This document shows, one piece after another, positions 1 to 11,735 of a DNA stretch of 64,000 bases. Position 1 is the first letter of the stretch, and each line of letters opens with the position of its first letter. Source of the DNA: Branchiostoma floridae (lineage: Eukaryota > Chordata > Leptocardii > Amphioxiformes > Branchiostomatidae); NCBI RefSeq assembly GCF_000003815.2, contig NW_023365731.1, forward strand, positions 81,704 through 145,703, in the 5' to 3' direction. The notes beneath the pieces are model-generated. The model was not told the DNA's origin. It did no database searches and worked only from the letters and a program-made list of their open reading frames with translations. Position numbers and translations under genes: made by a program.

Positions 1-189
1 ACTCAACGAATTTCAGTGATAAAGAGCGAATTTTCTTAAGTTTTGTGTATTTAGTTCTCTTTTAAGTCATACTTTTTGTATTACGCAATATCTAAATTAT
101 AAAAAAATGGCGAAAATAACACCACAGTACCTCTGTGAACGAACCCCGCAGTGCCACAACGGTGCCCCATGAGCAGGGAGATACCACCT
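1..189. mobile_element. Harbinger-type MITE, cut by the window edge
   Basis: This is the right part of a short non-autonomous DNA transposon. Its interior and right inverted terminus match the elements at 1934-2178 and 58881-59101. The right end reads ...GATACCACCT and is followed by TTA at 190-192, which fits the 3-bp TWA target duplication of PIF/Harbinger elements. The left terminus lies outside the window. Confidence 0.7.
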
Positions 190-192
190 TTA

Positions 193-699
193 GGGCTGTA
201 GCCGGGCCCTGTAAGCCACAAATTTGTTCCGCTGCAGGACTGCCATATACCACGGGGCACCTCTCGGTGCGATCACGAATAGCGCACGACGTTTATTTGT
301 TTCCGGGCCCAAAATCTTATACTTCAAGGTCTCATCAAGACCAGCACACAGACAAAGTATTGCGAAAATCCATCCAGGCATTCTGAAATGTATCGTCTTA
401 TCGGACACACAGACATACGAACGCTGAGAAAATAATAATCTTCTTGGCGAATGTAATACTCTAGTATGTCGGTATTAGGGCTATGTCGGAATTAGGACCG
501 TTCCCGTTACAGTTGTATACAGTAGTTAGGGAAAAGCATCGCGGCGTTATACATGCGTGCCGGCAGTTCATAATCATATAAGGACCAATAGGATTGGACT
601 AAGTTGGTATCTTAAATATAAATCTGTTAGAGGGTTCTATCAAGATGCATTACCATTTTTGATATGCATCAAAAATGATATCGTTGCAACTCTCTTCAG
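193..699. other. Non-coding stretch, probably intron of the gene ending at 958
   Basis: No gene or clear repeat seen. If the exon at 700-958 belongs to a full gene copy, this would be the 3' part of its last intron. It ends in an acceptor (tctcttcag at 691-699). It does not visibly resemble the corresponding intron of the full gene at 61178-62020. Confidence 0.4.
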
Positions 700-958
700 A
701 GACAACCCCCACATCTGGTTTAGTCAGTCCTCCCAGATTCTGTACGACATCGCCGGTTTGAAACCTGATACCTCTGACGTCATACTGTACACCTGGCCGT
801 ACCTCATGCCTACCCGAACACTCCCCTTCCCTGTACCTGATGACCCCAAGGCCACCAACCCACAACCCCTGCAGGTCCATTACGCTGATGATGGCAGGCT
901 TTACACTGTGGGGAAGTATGGGGAGATGTGGGGCCTTGGCTATATTGAGTTTTACTAA
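700..958 (+). CDS. Terminal exon of a second copy of the secreted-protein gene (partial)
   Basis: The exon starts after tctcttcag and ends at TAA 956-958. Its translation, from DNPHIWFSQS to GLGYIEFY, is a near copy of the last exon of the four-exon gene at 58359-62288, and a stretch of well over 100 bp around 760-900 looks identical to 62087-62220. The reading phase matches: one base completes the split codon. The copy lacks three residues (GQG region) near its end and differs over about eight residues after VSQS. Upstream exons would lie left of the window, so I cannot tell whether the gene is whole. It could also be an isolated duplicated exon. Confidence 0.6.
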
Positions 959-1933
959 AGCTTCGTTCTGTTAGCCTTTGTCATCATACAGCTAAACGAC
1001 GTCGACCAATCCTAATTTTCTATCGGTATCGTTTTGACCCCGTTACGTCATAGAAAAGCCAAAAATGATGAATAATGCATCTCAAGAGGTCAGGTATTAC
1101 AATACTTGATATGGAAGAAATAAGTAACGTAAGTTCAACATGATGTAAATTACACATAAGATTTACTTTTACATGTTGAAAAAATACAGTAACTGATTTT
1201 TACAGTGCCATATGAAAAGTACAGGCAGAAGGTAAAGGTAGTATTTTACCTCCCCAACCGAAATCAGGTGCCCATTTTTACACCTGGGTGAAGTGAGGTT
1301 GGTCATGTAAAGTGCCTTTCCTAAGGGCACAACGTCGGGGGCACGGCGAGTATCGAACTAGGGACTCCGGGCCCAACACTTTACCAGTTACACAACGCCA
1401 CTACATTTCGTGATTGAATATACAGGTAGCTTTTGCATGTAGACATGTTAATAATAAAGTGTTAATGTTGCAAATTGAGGCCTTGCTTGTATGTTTAATA
1501 AGATCCTTTGAAAATGTATAATTTAGATGTAGTTTTTTAGATGTAGTTTGTGGCAAATGGAAGATCAACAGATACCATTTATGCAAATAAATCCCTAATT
1601 TGCATAATCAATGTAAAAGTGTCATAACTCTTGGTAAAGGGGTAAATGATTGGACTCTCAACATCTTGACCTATGTAAGTTAGTTGAAGGTGTACATAAC
1701 CAAGCATAGATCATTTAGATTGATGAATATTTCATGTAAATATGATGTCCCCGAACCGGTGTTTGAAATGGTGTTCGACAGACAGGATCGGTCTGAGGCC
1801 TTGTTTTTAGCCCCTTTCGCAGACATTCTGTGTACCAGCGCCCCTAAAGAGTCTGCGAAGAGGCTAGGACATGTGGTGTTTTGACAAGTTCAGCGCTTTA
1901 TATTTGTTTCTGCGGCCACACTGAGTTACATAA
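959..1933. other. Spacer upstream of the first LRR gene
   Basis: Contains a SINE copy (1213-1404). From about 1420 it is homologous to 14944-15340 and 26755-27740, so it is the start of the first triplicated unit. No convincing gene seen. Confidence 0.6.
1213..1404 (-). mobile_element. tRNA-derived SINE copy (minus strand)
   Basis: Read on the minus strand it has a degenerate tRNA-like head (GTAACTGGTAAAGTG box-A-like, then a box-B-like stretch). The central block follows: TTAGGAAAGGCACTTTACA, then a CACCCAGGTGTAAAAATGGG segment. The same family occurs at 26549-26752 and 37455-37711. The copy at 26549 lies at the same place relative to the third LRR unit, so this insertion probably predates the triplication. 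Confidence 0.65.
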
Positions 1934-2178
1934 AGGTGGACTCACACTGCACTTGCGGCACCGGTGCGGCACTGCGGGGTTCGTACATGACTCAACGAAT
2001 TTCAGAGATAAAGAACGAATTTTCTTACGTTTTGTATATTTTGTTGTCTTTTAAGTCATACTTTTACGTATTACGCAATATCTAGATAAGTAAAAATGGC
2101 GAAAATAACAACACAATGCCGCAGTGAACGAACCCCGCAGTGCCGCACCGGTACCTCAAGTGCAGTGATAGTCCACCT
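1934..2178. mobile_element. Harbinger-type MITE with TAA target duplication
   Basis: A 245-bp element with long imperfect inverted termini, starting AGGTGGACT and ending AGTCCACCT, about 50 bp each. It is flanked by TAA at 1931-1933 and 2179-2181. The matching places in the other two units (near 15342 and 27907) lack the element, so it inserted into this unit alone. No coding capacity. Confidence 0.85.
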
Positions 2179-2181
2179 TAA

Positions 2182-2689
2182 ATAAGGTGCAGATTACAGC
2201 CAACCATATTCACCGAAAAGACGGGACAGGCGAAACCATTACTAAGCTATTGATAATTATAAATAATAATTAGTGGCAAGCTTAAATAACTGCTGACAGT
2301 AACCGCATTTTTAAGACCAGTTTCTTGTAACGTTATAGAAGCAAGCTTAAAATTTGAACAAAGGCATAATATATCATTGAAACGTTCCGTGTTTCCCTCG
2401 ATCTATCAGACTAATAAGAACAAATATGGAGAAACACGTCACACATGAATGCCTGACGCCTAAGAATGCCTTTCTTCTCCGGGGAAGCCAGCGCTTGCGT
2501 GTTAAAAACCCCCAAAGAATTTAGTAATCTAGAAAGGAAATCTTGTTAAGTCAGGGCGCTGTTTCGCCACTGCAGAGAGCACGGCTGTTATCTGCGCTGT
2601 CCAGGTTCTGCAGTGGGGATACACTAAAAGGTAACACCTTTGTTGTTCTTTCCTTTGGTAAGGTGAAGATAATGATATAGCCTTGGATA
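2182..2689 (+). promoter_or_regulatory. Conserved upstream block (promoter/5' UTR) of the first LRR gene
   Basis: This block is conserved upstream of all three LRR genes (about 15345-15753 and 27910-28480), including a CATAATATATCATTG AT-rich stretch near 2365 and the TCTGCAGTGGGGATACACT region. It most likely holds the core promoter and 5' UTR. The exact transcription start cannot be read from sequence. Confidence 0.45.
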
Positions 2690-5600
2690 ATGGCGATAAA
2701 GCTAGCAGCAAAAGTCTCTATTTTGCTGCTTTTGCCGCTCTTAGTGACAGGTAGCTGGCAAAGCTGCCGTCAGGTGTCCGTGGCCAAGTGTGGTGTAGGA
2801 GACAGCGGTATGGATGGTCACGAGTACCGGTATGATATTGGAGCGTACCGATACAAGTGGATCAAGTACCCACGTGAGGCAACCAGCTACCGAGGCCCAT
2901 TTGACACCGTATCTTTGAGCCAGGTGTCCCAATCCTGTCAGGTCTGCTCAAATGAAACAAGGCCTACCCAGGGGGGTCCCACTCAGAGCCCTTCGCAACC
3001 ACCCGGCATTGTCAACATCATGATCGTTGACAACAACGTGGGCAAGCTTGGCACTGAAAAGGCAGAGCTCCTCTCTGAGATCCCCTGTGAGATTGCAGGC
3101 TGTGGTTTGTGGGTTGTAACCTAACGGAGATAGAGGGAGGGGCGTTTGCTGAGTTGCCACAGGTGTCTACCCTGGTCATCTGGCGGAGCAATGTCCAGAC
3201 TCTGAGGAACGGCACGTTTGCTGGGATGGAAGGCCTCAAACAACTGCTGCTGTTGGAGAACAACCTGACACAACTGGAGGTGAGGTTTCAATTCTTACGA
3301 AAACCTGTTTTTGGCAACGCCTTAGGGGCAAAACTAATGGTATGGTATAGCCTGCAGTCTGCAGGAATTCTAGGAATTATATACTGAAGTGCTTACTGAA
3401 CAAGTAAAAGATTCTTACTTAGAGGTTGTTGATTCTAACCCAACAGCAGAAAATGTATTCTCCTTAGGCATACACTTTCTCAACTTTTAATTTCATATTT
3501 TACTTTCTATACAACACAGGATGGCTGCTTGGATGGGTTGTCCAGCTTGTCCGAGCTCATCCTTGTGGACAACCAAATCCTGACCCTGTCACCTGACACG
3601 TTCCGGGGACTGCAGCGGCGGTGGTTTGACGTAAGTGCCAATCGTATCTCTAACGTACCACCCGGGACCCTGCAGACGATCAAGTCCGTAGAATATGTCC
3701 GCGCTGTTGAGAACAAACTGCGAGCAATCAGCGCGGGGATGTTCCACGGTCTTGGGCGGCTGAAGTCCCTGAACCTTGAGGGTAACAGAATCTCCCACAT
3801 CGCTGCGGGCGCCTTCCTCCCAAATGCAAAAATGCACTCCCTAAATCTGGCGGGTAACAGGCTGACCTTCCTGTCTGGCGGTTGGTTCAGGTCGTCATTT
3901 CCACCAAAACTAATGGTGCGCGGAAATGCGATTGCCGCCATTGCGTTGGAAAGGAGGTTGCCTTGGCATATCAAGCTGGATAATCCACCGCGCTGTACCT
4001 GTGCGAATGAGTGGCTGTACGAACGCAAGGGGAACATCCTGAAGTTCAAACAGCGATTCATCTCGACAATACGGGTTCTCCCCGGTACAAGCTGTCCCGC
4101 CTGGGCACTAAAGCCAAATCCTCCCGAGCCTGTCAATCTCAGATCGCTGCCCTGCCCAGCGCCGCTGGTAGAGATCGTGCATGTTGAACGCAGCGCCGCG
4201 TACAAGTACAACGCCGTTGGCGACGTGTACTGGGAGCAATCTCCCGCAGTGTACTTTTCCTTCCCTAACGGCTTACACCACGAGGTTGACATGAAGTACG
4301 AGACAAACACGACCACACACGACAGTCTGCCGACAGGTAACCTAACCGTGAGAGTGGTGACCGACTTGAAGGCCAATGGCTGGGTGAAATGTGAGGGGCC
4401 AGTGAACCAGTTGGGTCAATCAGGAAATGACAGCTTGTGTTCCAACTACATGGGTAAGTCCAGATTCACCATTTGGCTTGAGACCGCCGAGCCCTTGGCC
4501 TTCGAGAACACCACTTGTACTGCTTCTTCTGAAACTGGCTCCCACACTGTGGTCTTCATGGCGAGCAAGCGCGCACACTCTGGCTTAACAACACCCCAAG
4601 CCACAGAGCTCTCACTTATGAACACCACACCATTGGTAAACAACATCAGCACCACACTGCCGCTCACTGACATCAGCACTACACCAATGTCCACAAGCGC
4701 GAACGATGATGGCTATGAAGACCTAAAGTGGTACATCGTGTCGGCAGTCATTGGTCTGCTGTCGCCACTTGCTGTGTTGGGAGTTTGCGGATGTGCCATG
4801 TACATCTGGCGTTGGATCAGGCGCAAAGCTCCCGGTAACCCCTCAGGCCCATCCCGTAACGGTAACCAGATCACTGCCTGCTCCAGGTGGCCTGTTGGAG
4901 ATCAAGGCAACATGGATGAGTCAGTGATCAGTCCGTACGCTGAGGGTGGTTTTGATGATCACGACAGCCTGAATGAGTCAGAATCAGTTATCAGCCCTTA
5001 TGCTGAGGGTGGTTTCCAGGACCACCCCGATTTGCGCAGGGCAGATTCTTCTCAGTCAGAAATCGTCCCGTACGGATTGGCGAAGCTTAGCGCAGCGTAC
5101 GCAGGCCGCGCCCGCGCGCAGACACACTCCGTGCCGTCCCGCCCGTACAGCACCGAGCGCCCTCGTCAGACACCGAACAGGGAAGGCGCCGTCCTGGCTG
5201 CCTATGGCCCAAATGGTCGCGACAAATCAGGCAAAAAGTGCTACCAGCACCCATCCATTCTCCCCAACCCGGGTGCCACCCAGTCCTCTGCCTACCAGCA
5301 GAATGCCAGCGCCGCTCAGCGTTTCCGCAAGGCACGTTGTTACAACTCCCCTGCCCTGGCCACTGACCAAGAGCGCACCCTGTCCAACACATATGACCAG
5401 CGCGACCCTAGAGAGGCCGTTAAGGGTTCCCGCAAGGCACCTTGCTACAACTCCCCTGCCCTGGCCACTGACCAAAACCGTGCCCTGTCCAACACATATG
5501 ACCAGCGCGACCCTAGAGAGGCTGCCAATGGTTCCCGCAAAGCACCTTGCTACAACTCCCCTGCCCTTGCCACTGACCAAGAGCGCACCCTGTCCAGCAC

Positions 5601-5799
5601 ATATGACCAGCATGACCCTAGCGAGGCCGCCACCGGTCGGGGAATCAGTTACATCTGCCCCTCCCCTGCGGCCAGTGCTGACAGGTCTCCGGCAGCTGCC
5701 TACAGCCAGAATGACCGTAGACAGGCAATAACTGACACCCCTGACTCCCCCGAGACAAACAGCTATGAACCGACGCCCACACGTTGTCAGGTTCAGTGA
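2690..5799 (+). pseudogene. LRR type I membrane protein, copy A (frameshifted)
   Basis: Two exons: 2690-3279 and 3520-5799, joined in phase 0 (GAG|gtgagg ... acacag|GAT). The product would have a signal peptide (MAIKLAAKVSILLLLPLLVTG), a Cys-containing N-terminal region and about eight leucine-rich repeats split by the intron. After these come an LRRCT-like Cys cluster (NPPRCTCANEWL), a beta-rich stalk, one membrane helix (about 4730-4812) and a tail with two ISPYAEGGF motifs and three 35-residue repeats. Compared with copies B and C, exon 1 lacks four bases right after position 3088, in the Cys codon of SEIPC. The frame is lost and stops at 3122-3124, leaving a 144-residue secreted fragment without LRRs. 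Exon 2 is fully open (759 codons) and near-identical to copy C, so the lesion is recent, polymorphic or an assembly error. It also lacks the IDAG residues found after the signal peptide in B and C. Confidence 0.8.
5326..5640 (+). repeat. Three 105-bp coding tandem repeats (35 residues each)
   Basis: Units at 5326-5430, 5431-5535 and 5536-5640 encode RKAPCYNSPALATDQ... ending DQRDPREAVKGS. Each unit has two tyrosines (CYNS and TYDQ). Copy B has three units and copy C six. Confidence 0.92.
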
Positions 5800-8268
5800 T
5801 TACAGAAGGAAGAGATTGATGAAAAAAAATTTGACCAATCTTAAATTGTTAAGTGGGCTTTTGGCTATTTCAAATTCCATCAAATTTTGTGGTTTACAAG
5901 TCAGTCTCATAATCAGATTTTGCACAAGTACCAAAAAGTACCATTCTGTTGTTTCTTAAAAAAATCGTATTCTTTCAAAGAACAAATAGAGAAATAGGTA
6001 GAAAATTATCTTCTCTTTCATGGAATTCATTATAAAGAAATGTAAAGCAAACATTAAACCTACTGGAGTTTTCGGCACCTTGTAGATACACTGATCTTCC
6101 AGAAACTAGAACAAACCTCTTCAATATAATTGGCTATATACTGGCAAAACTCAAGTAATAAAGTTCTACCAAGATTTCAATATTTTGGTACAGGTAATTA
6201 GATCTAGACCCACACTGATAGTTTTCGATAGTTTTCAGTGTCTAAAATGCATTGCGTTTCCTCTTTTACTATCCTTGCCTAGAAAATGCCAAAAAAGCAA
6301 ATACTCAAGCAACTGGATATGATTTTTGAAAATTATGTTGTTTTTTTTCATTTTTTTTTCAGAACGTGAAAATTGGTGCCGTTTGTGTGTGTAATTGTGG
6401 ATATATGGATTTGTGGACAAGATAACTAGAGAATCTGCTAATGAATTATTGTGGCGTTTGGAAGTTTAATTGTGTCCTTAAATCATTTGACATAGATCAT
6501 GCAAATTGGATCTTCATTTGCATCATTAATTAGAAAGTGCTTTAACATTTAGCATTGTTTGCTAAGACTTGCAAAGCTTAAACATTTTGTATGATTTTGG
6601 TGAAGAAGATTGACGGATTTAGTATACACGATTCTGTACCTTATTTGCATAATCAATGAGAAACCTTGAGAACACACCATAACAATGACGTCATTGGACG
6701 AAGGAACGAGGTCGTGGAACTCTTGTCGGTATTTGTTTCATTTCATTTTCTTTCCTTTTTTCTTTCCTAAAAAGTTGTTTTCAAATAAGACTGGTAATCA
6801 TCCAATCAACATGCCCATGTTAAATCTAGTCCACAATGGATGAATGTTTTCTTTGTGACAAAAGTTGTCCATTGAATGATTTGTAGAGCCTGATTTTGGA
6901 GTGAATTGAAATGGTGTAAAAAAATCTTCATGTAATAAAAATCGTGGCTGCACTGTATAATGGATATGGTAGGAGCCAATATTCACAGAATTGCATTCCT
7001 GGTAAAGCAAAAAAAAAGAGAAAAAAGAAACAACAACACCACCACACATTTAAATTGGAAGAATTGCGATAAACTAAAGGAAATGTTTATTTTTTTCAGA
7101 CCTTAAAATCAGACAAACACAGATTTGCAAAATATAGATAAAAATGTAAATGCATGCTACCATTCTGTAACACATTGAAAATGCCGGCCTCTAAAATACA
7201 TTGTCGTCGTTGAACACAGCATTTTGACAGAAGCAAATATGGTTTGGGTGCTGTTATTTTAGTTTTCAGTGAGCTGCTGGCCATTGCATTTTTGTGCCCA
7301 GGACAGAATCCAGGCTGTATAGTAGAGAATATTAAAAACCCAATTTGTAACTGTTAAATCACTTGTAGGGACTTTCAGAGATGGAAGGAGGATAGCAGGG
7401 CACTAGCCATCTCTGTAGGAACATCTAGAGTACCTGTATGAATTATTTTAGTTTTTCTGCAGCTGGTTCTTACAAAAAGGAAACCGTTTGCACCATCTAA
7501 ACAAGTAGCCAAATATCTAAAATAAAACATACAGCCACTTTCCATTCATGTATTTTCTTTCTTAATCTTTCCTGGGTAAAAGCAATCTGTTGTAAAATAG
7601 TTGCAAATTAGAATATCAAATAACTATAAAGTAGAAATGCTAAGTAACAATTTAAGTGGTGTAAATTCGTGTACAAGAGTTAGTTTATACTAAAATGATA
7701 ATTGATGTTTGTGAATAATATGGGAATGATATAATTTTTTCTCCACCGACAAATTTTCTTGTCTGGCAATAGATGAACAAAACACAACATTTAATGGTAA
7801 ATGGACCCAACAGAAAATAATAGCACAACATTTTGTTTTCTTCAAGCAATCTCCATATGTGCAGCTGCATGTTATAATGATATTCATTGTATTCATTGGT
7901 GACAGAAAGGGAGCGTTCTGAAATGCCATAGTCCTACTAGTCGTACTAGCAGTGCCATATAAATGATTATGTATGGAGTATGTCACCAACAAAGTAAATA
8001 GCAAGAAACCTGTGATCTGTTTGCTACGTTATATGAAAGTACCCATGGCAAATTTGTTCACAAGCATTGTACGACAGTAGTTTAAAAGAGAGAGAGATGG
8101 GAGGGAGAGTGTGCCATATACAATTGGATCTCCCTGAAAAATAGATGTCGCTCACTGAACATCTCAAGTAATACCAGCTTCATGAACAAACTTAAGGTAA
8201 CATTTTACTGTTCGTACCGAAGGAACAGTCGTTACATTTGGTGTTTACTCGAGAAATTCCACTACGTT

Positions 8269-8306
8269 TCTCTCTCTCTCTCTCTCTCTCTCACTCTCTC
8301 TCTCTC
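8269..8306. repeat. (TC)n microsatellite
   Basis: TC dinucleotide run with one interrupting CA. It recurs uninterrupted at 21446-21485 in unit 2. Confidence 0.95.
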
Positions 8307-8394
8307 GTTTTTGACAAGTATTTTTGTGAGAGAAGTACTATATGAACAGCTGACCATGGTTGAGCAGTCGGTTGTACTAGGGTTGTATTGCACA

Positions 8395-8475
8395 TGCCGG
8401 ATGAGGGACAACAACATCTGGGATTCGAACGCGGGACTTGCAGTCCATGGTCACTACATAGTGAGCAACAAACCC
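8395..8475 (-). mobile_element. tRNA-like SINE head (minus strand)
   Basis: On the minus strand it reads TTGCTCACTA..TAGTGACC, then ACTGCAAGTCC, then a clear Pol III box B (CGTTCGAATCCC). This resembles a tRNA with a GCA anticodon loop. It is shared by all three units (21570-21656 and 34600-34683), so it predates the triplication. It is not a complete functional tRNA gene. Confidence 0.5.
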
Positions 8476-8512
8476 CAACGTGTTCGTGTGTGCTTTTGAC
8501 TTTGACTTTATT

Positions 8513-9050
8513 TTATTATTTTTTATTTACTTAGAGGTCACCGCAAAACAAGGCTCGTGGAGCCACTCAAGCGTTTTGGGTTACGTTACTGAATTGTGAA
8601 GAGAGATGTTTGTTAACCCTTAATTTAAAAAGTTTCAGACTGTACCCCGTGGGGAAGCAAGTCCGTGGAAGCTTATTCCATAGCGATGTTGTTCTAGGAA
8701 AAAAGCTCTGAGCATGGAACTTCCTCCTGTTAGGTGGATTGTGGAGGAAAAAAGGATGATTTGTTTCCGTGGAAGTGGCTAAACGGGTTCTTGCAGTGAA
8801 GGTTCGTATTGAAGGCACAAGTGAGTGAAGTTCTGCCGAGCATTTACCATGGAAGTACCGATAGAAAAGTGCTAGGCTAGCTACATCACGCCTTTGGGCC
8901 AATGGTTGTAGTGTGGCGAATAAGTCGTTGCCAACAATGTTCCTTAACCGTTTTTGTACTCTATTGAGGCAGGTCAGGGAGTTCTGGGAGGCTCCAGCCC
9001 AAATGTGACAACAATATTCCATTTTGGGCCTTATCTGACTCTTATAAAGG
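8513..9050 (-). mobile_element. 5'-truncated non-LTR retrotransposon (reverse transcriptase C-terminal part)
   Basis: The minus-strand frame from about 9050 to 8567 encodes a fragment with LYKSQIRPKMEYCCHIWAG and LNRVQKRLRNIVG, the typical sequence after the reverse-transcriptase domain of jockey/CR1-like LINEs. A short 3' UTR and an A/T-rich tail end at 8513. The target sequence TTATT is duplicated at 8508-8512 and 9051-9055. Units 2 and 3 have the uninterrupted site (GACTTTATTCATAGCC near 21685 and 34715). The insertion is therefore unique to unit 1. The element is dead for lack of its 5' part. Confidence 0.85.
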
Positions 9051-11631
9051 TTATTCATAGCCACCATATCTCTACCTTTCCACACATTAATACTTCACAT
9101 AACAGAAAGGTTGGCGTAACAGAACAATCAGTCGGATTCAAATTGTGATTTCACAATGTATATGACAAGTGTATGAAGATGTTGTACTGTATTATATGTG
9201 CAATCTATCATATATGCGCTGTGACGATCAGTATATGAATTGTGGTAGCAGAACACAGTATTTATGCGCGCCCCCCGGTGTCCTTGACGCGGATACATAA
9301 AGTAGTACGGATAAACTTGTTGAAGGACATGTGAAAAGCCTTATTTGAGGAGCAGCCAGATATAACCTGTGCTGCGTGTTCACGGAAGGTGTCGACTCTG
9401 AGACTGTATGGTTTGGATTGTGAAAGTTTTCTATTTGGTGTATAAATGCCAATAACAATACCCTGTCATGAGAGTGAGAGCGTATAAATGCACCCCGTTA
9501 TGCAGTTATGTGACCTCCGCAGAGCGGCGTTTCAAAGCGGGCGTGAGAAGGCGATACTCCCACAGGATTTTAAAAAAAATGTGGCTTTTGCCGTGAACTC
9601 GGACATATCCGTTTTTGCTATTCCTAAAGTGCATCCTATTATATATTGTTTCGCGTCGAAGCAAGTCATCTTAACTATAGAAATCTCCATAGGCTGAAAA
9701 CTGTGTTCTGCTACCTTGTACCCCATTTGCCATGTGTCACATATGTACTGTATATAACAGGATTCAACAACTCTTCTTCCACTTTTCCGTATGGATCTAA
9801 GATCATCATCAAAATGGTATAATAACAAATATGATTCAGATCTATTCATAACCCTTGTAACCATCATCATTTTTGTGTTACAAACATAACACGTTACAGA
9901 CACATTTTGTAGATATTTACTATTGGTGTCATGTTCCATACATTGATTACAAGCCAATGCGAGTGAAAAAAGTCATCTTTAGTATGTAGCATTGTATACT
10001 ATATACAGATGGCTAAAGGACAACACAACATGCTAACAACATGCCCCATGTGTGGTTGCTTTGGTTCTTTTGGAAGATTTAGAATCACAAAGTGTTGCTA
10101 AAAAGGCAAAAGCAAATGTTTCTATTGTGCAATACATACTGTCACTGTTATGAAGACTTCTTTGATGTCAATGATGCGATGTTGATGAATACAAATATAT
10201 GATTTGTAATAACTAGTAAAAATGAACTGGTCAAAGTGATATGATGTTTAAGACATGCAATGATGCTGTAATGTCAATGTTAACATGGGTGCCACATCAC
10301 ATCAAAGTTTATGATCATGTATCTATACATTGTACAATGCATTTTCTTATAAATGCTATTCTTGGAAGTTTTGACATTGTCTGAGATGAAAAAGTCCAAA
10401 CGACTGATATTTTGGACTCCTGCAATGTTAACTTAATGTAGACTGTACAAAGTGATGTATAAGGCATTGCATGATATTGTAATGTATTCTTTGTTGACGT
10501 CAATAATTTGATGTAAATGAATACAACTATATGCCTTGGAACAACCAGTAAATATGAACTGGTCTAAGTGATTTATAAGACATTGAATGATGCTATAATA
10601 TCAATGTAAATATGTATGACATATCAAATCAATGTTTATGATAATGCATTCATACACTTTTATTTTGTATTTTCTTGTAGAAGCTGGTCTTGCATGTGTG
10701 GACATTGTATGGATTGAAAAACCCCAAAACAACTGAAAATGTCACTACTGCCATGTAAATGTAGACATCATTGATGTGCATAATTTGATGTTGATGAATA
10801 CAAATATTTTCTTGGAACAGCAAGTAAATATTGGCTGGTTAAAGTGATATGTGTAAGGCATTGGATGATTCTGTAATATTGATGTGCACATGAGTGATAG
10901 ACTACACTTGATGCATATTATATTTGATCTAAAAATGTATCTTCTTGCAATTGTCTTAGAATTGTGGACATTGTCTCCAATAACAAACCCAAATGTGACT
11001 GACACTAGTACTGGTGCCACCATGCATGTTGACTTGTGCAGTAAGAGTCAAGAAATGTTAAGGTTGGAGAATAGTAATAAAATGTCTAACTGTTGTAACC
11101 CCTCAGCTTCTGACTCTTCTGTGGCGTTGTGTGTGGTAGACTAGCAGAAAATTGTCTTAGATCCTGAAATGAGCTTACAATAATTCCACAGACGATTTCA
11201 AATAACATAAAAACTATATTTTGTTATTCATTTGATAACCGCCTAAAAGTGGAACAATATTTCATCAACATTATGGCTGAAATAAAATATTTATCTATTT
11301 CAACTTTCTCAATATACATGCATGTAAATTTTCATGCAAACATGAGTTGGACAAAAGTAACAGGCATAAGTCCCTTTCCTCGCTTCTGTCCAAGATAAAA
11401 TAAAATCAAAATTATAGAATATATGATATATTTAGTGAATGTGCCACTGAAAACACATACAAACAGATTAAATTTCTTTCTTTCATACACCGCGTTAGCT
11501 GAATAAAAGGATGAATGGCCCTTAAAGAAACTTGCTTTGGCGCCCCTTGTAATTTTTCTGGTGAACAAATAAGCAAACATGTAGAAACAGTGCAAAATTC
11601 AGTTATGATTCATTGATTCATTGTGTCCCTG

Positions 11632-11735
11632 TGTGTGTGTGCGTGCGTGTGTGTATCTGAGAGTGTGAGTTTGCGTTCACGTGCATGTTTGTGTGTGTGT
11701 GTTTGTGTGAGTGTGTGTGTGTGTGCGTGCGTATC
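11632..11735. repeat. (TG)n-rich microsatellite
   Basis: Imperfect TG/TGTG run; equivalents lie at 24366-24444 and 37175-37346. Confidence 0.85.

Noticed and set aside
5227-5613. Antisense and +1 frames over the LRR tail repeats (also 18280-18837 and 31032-31904)
   Set aside because: The repeat unit is 105 bp, a multiple of three, so every frame stays open; the sense frame joins to the LRR exon.
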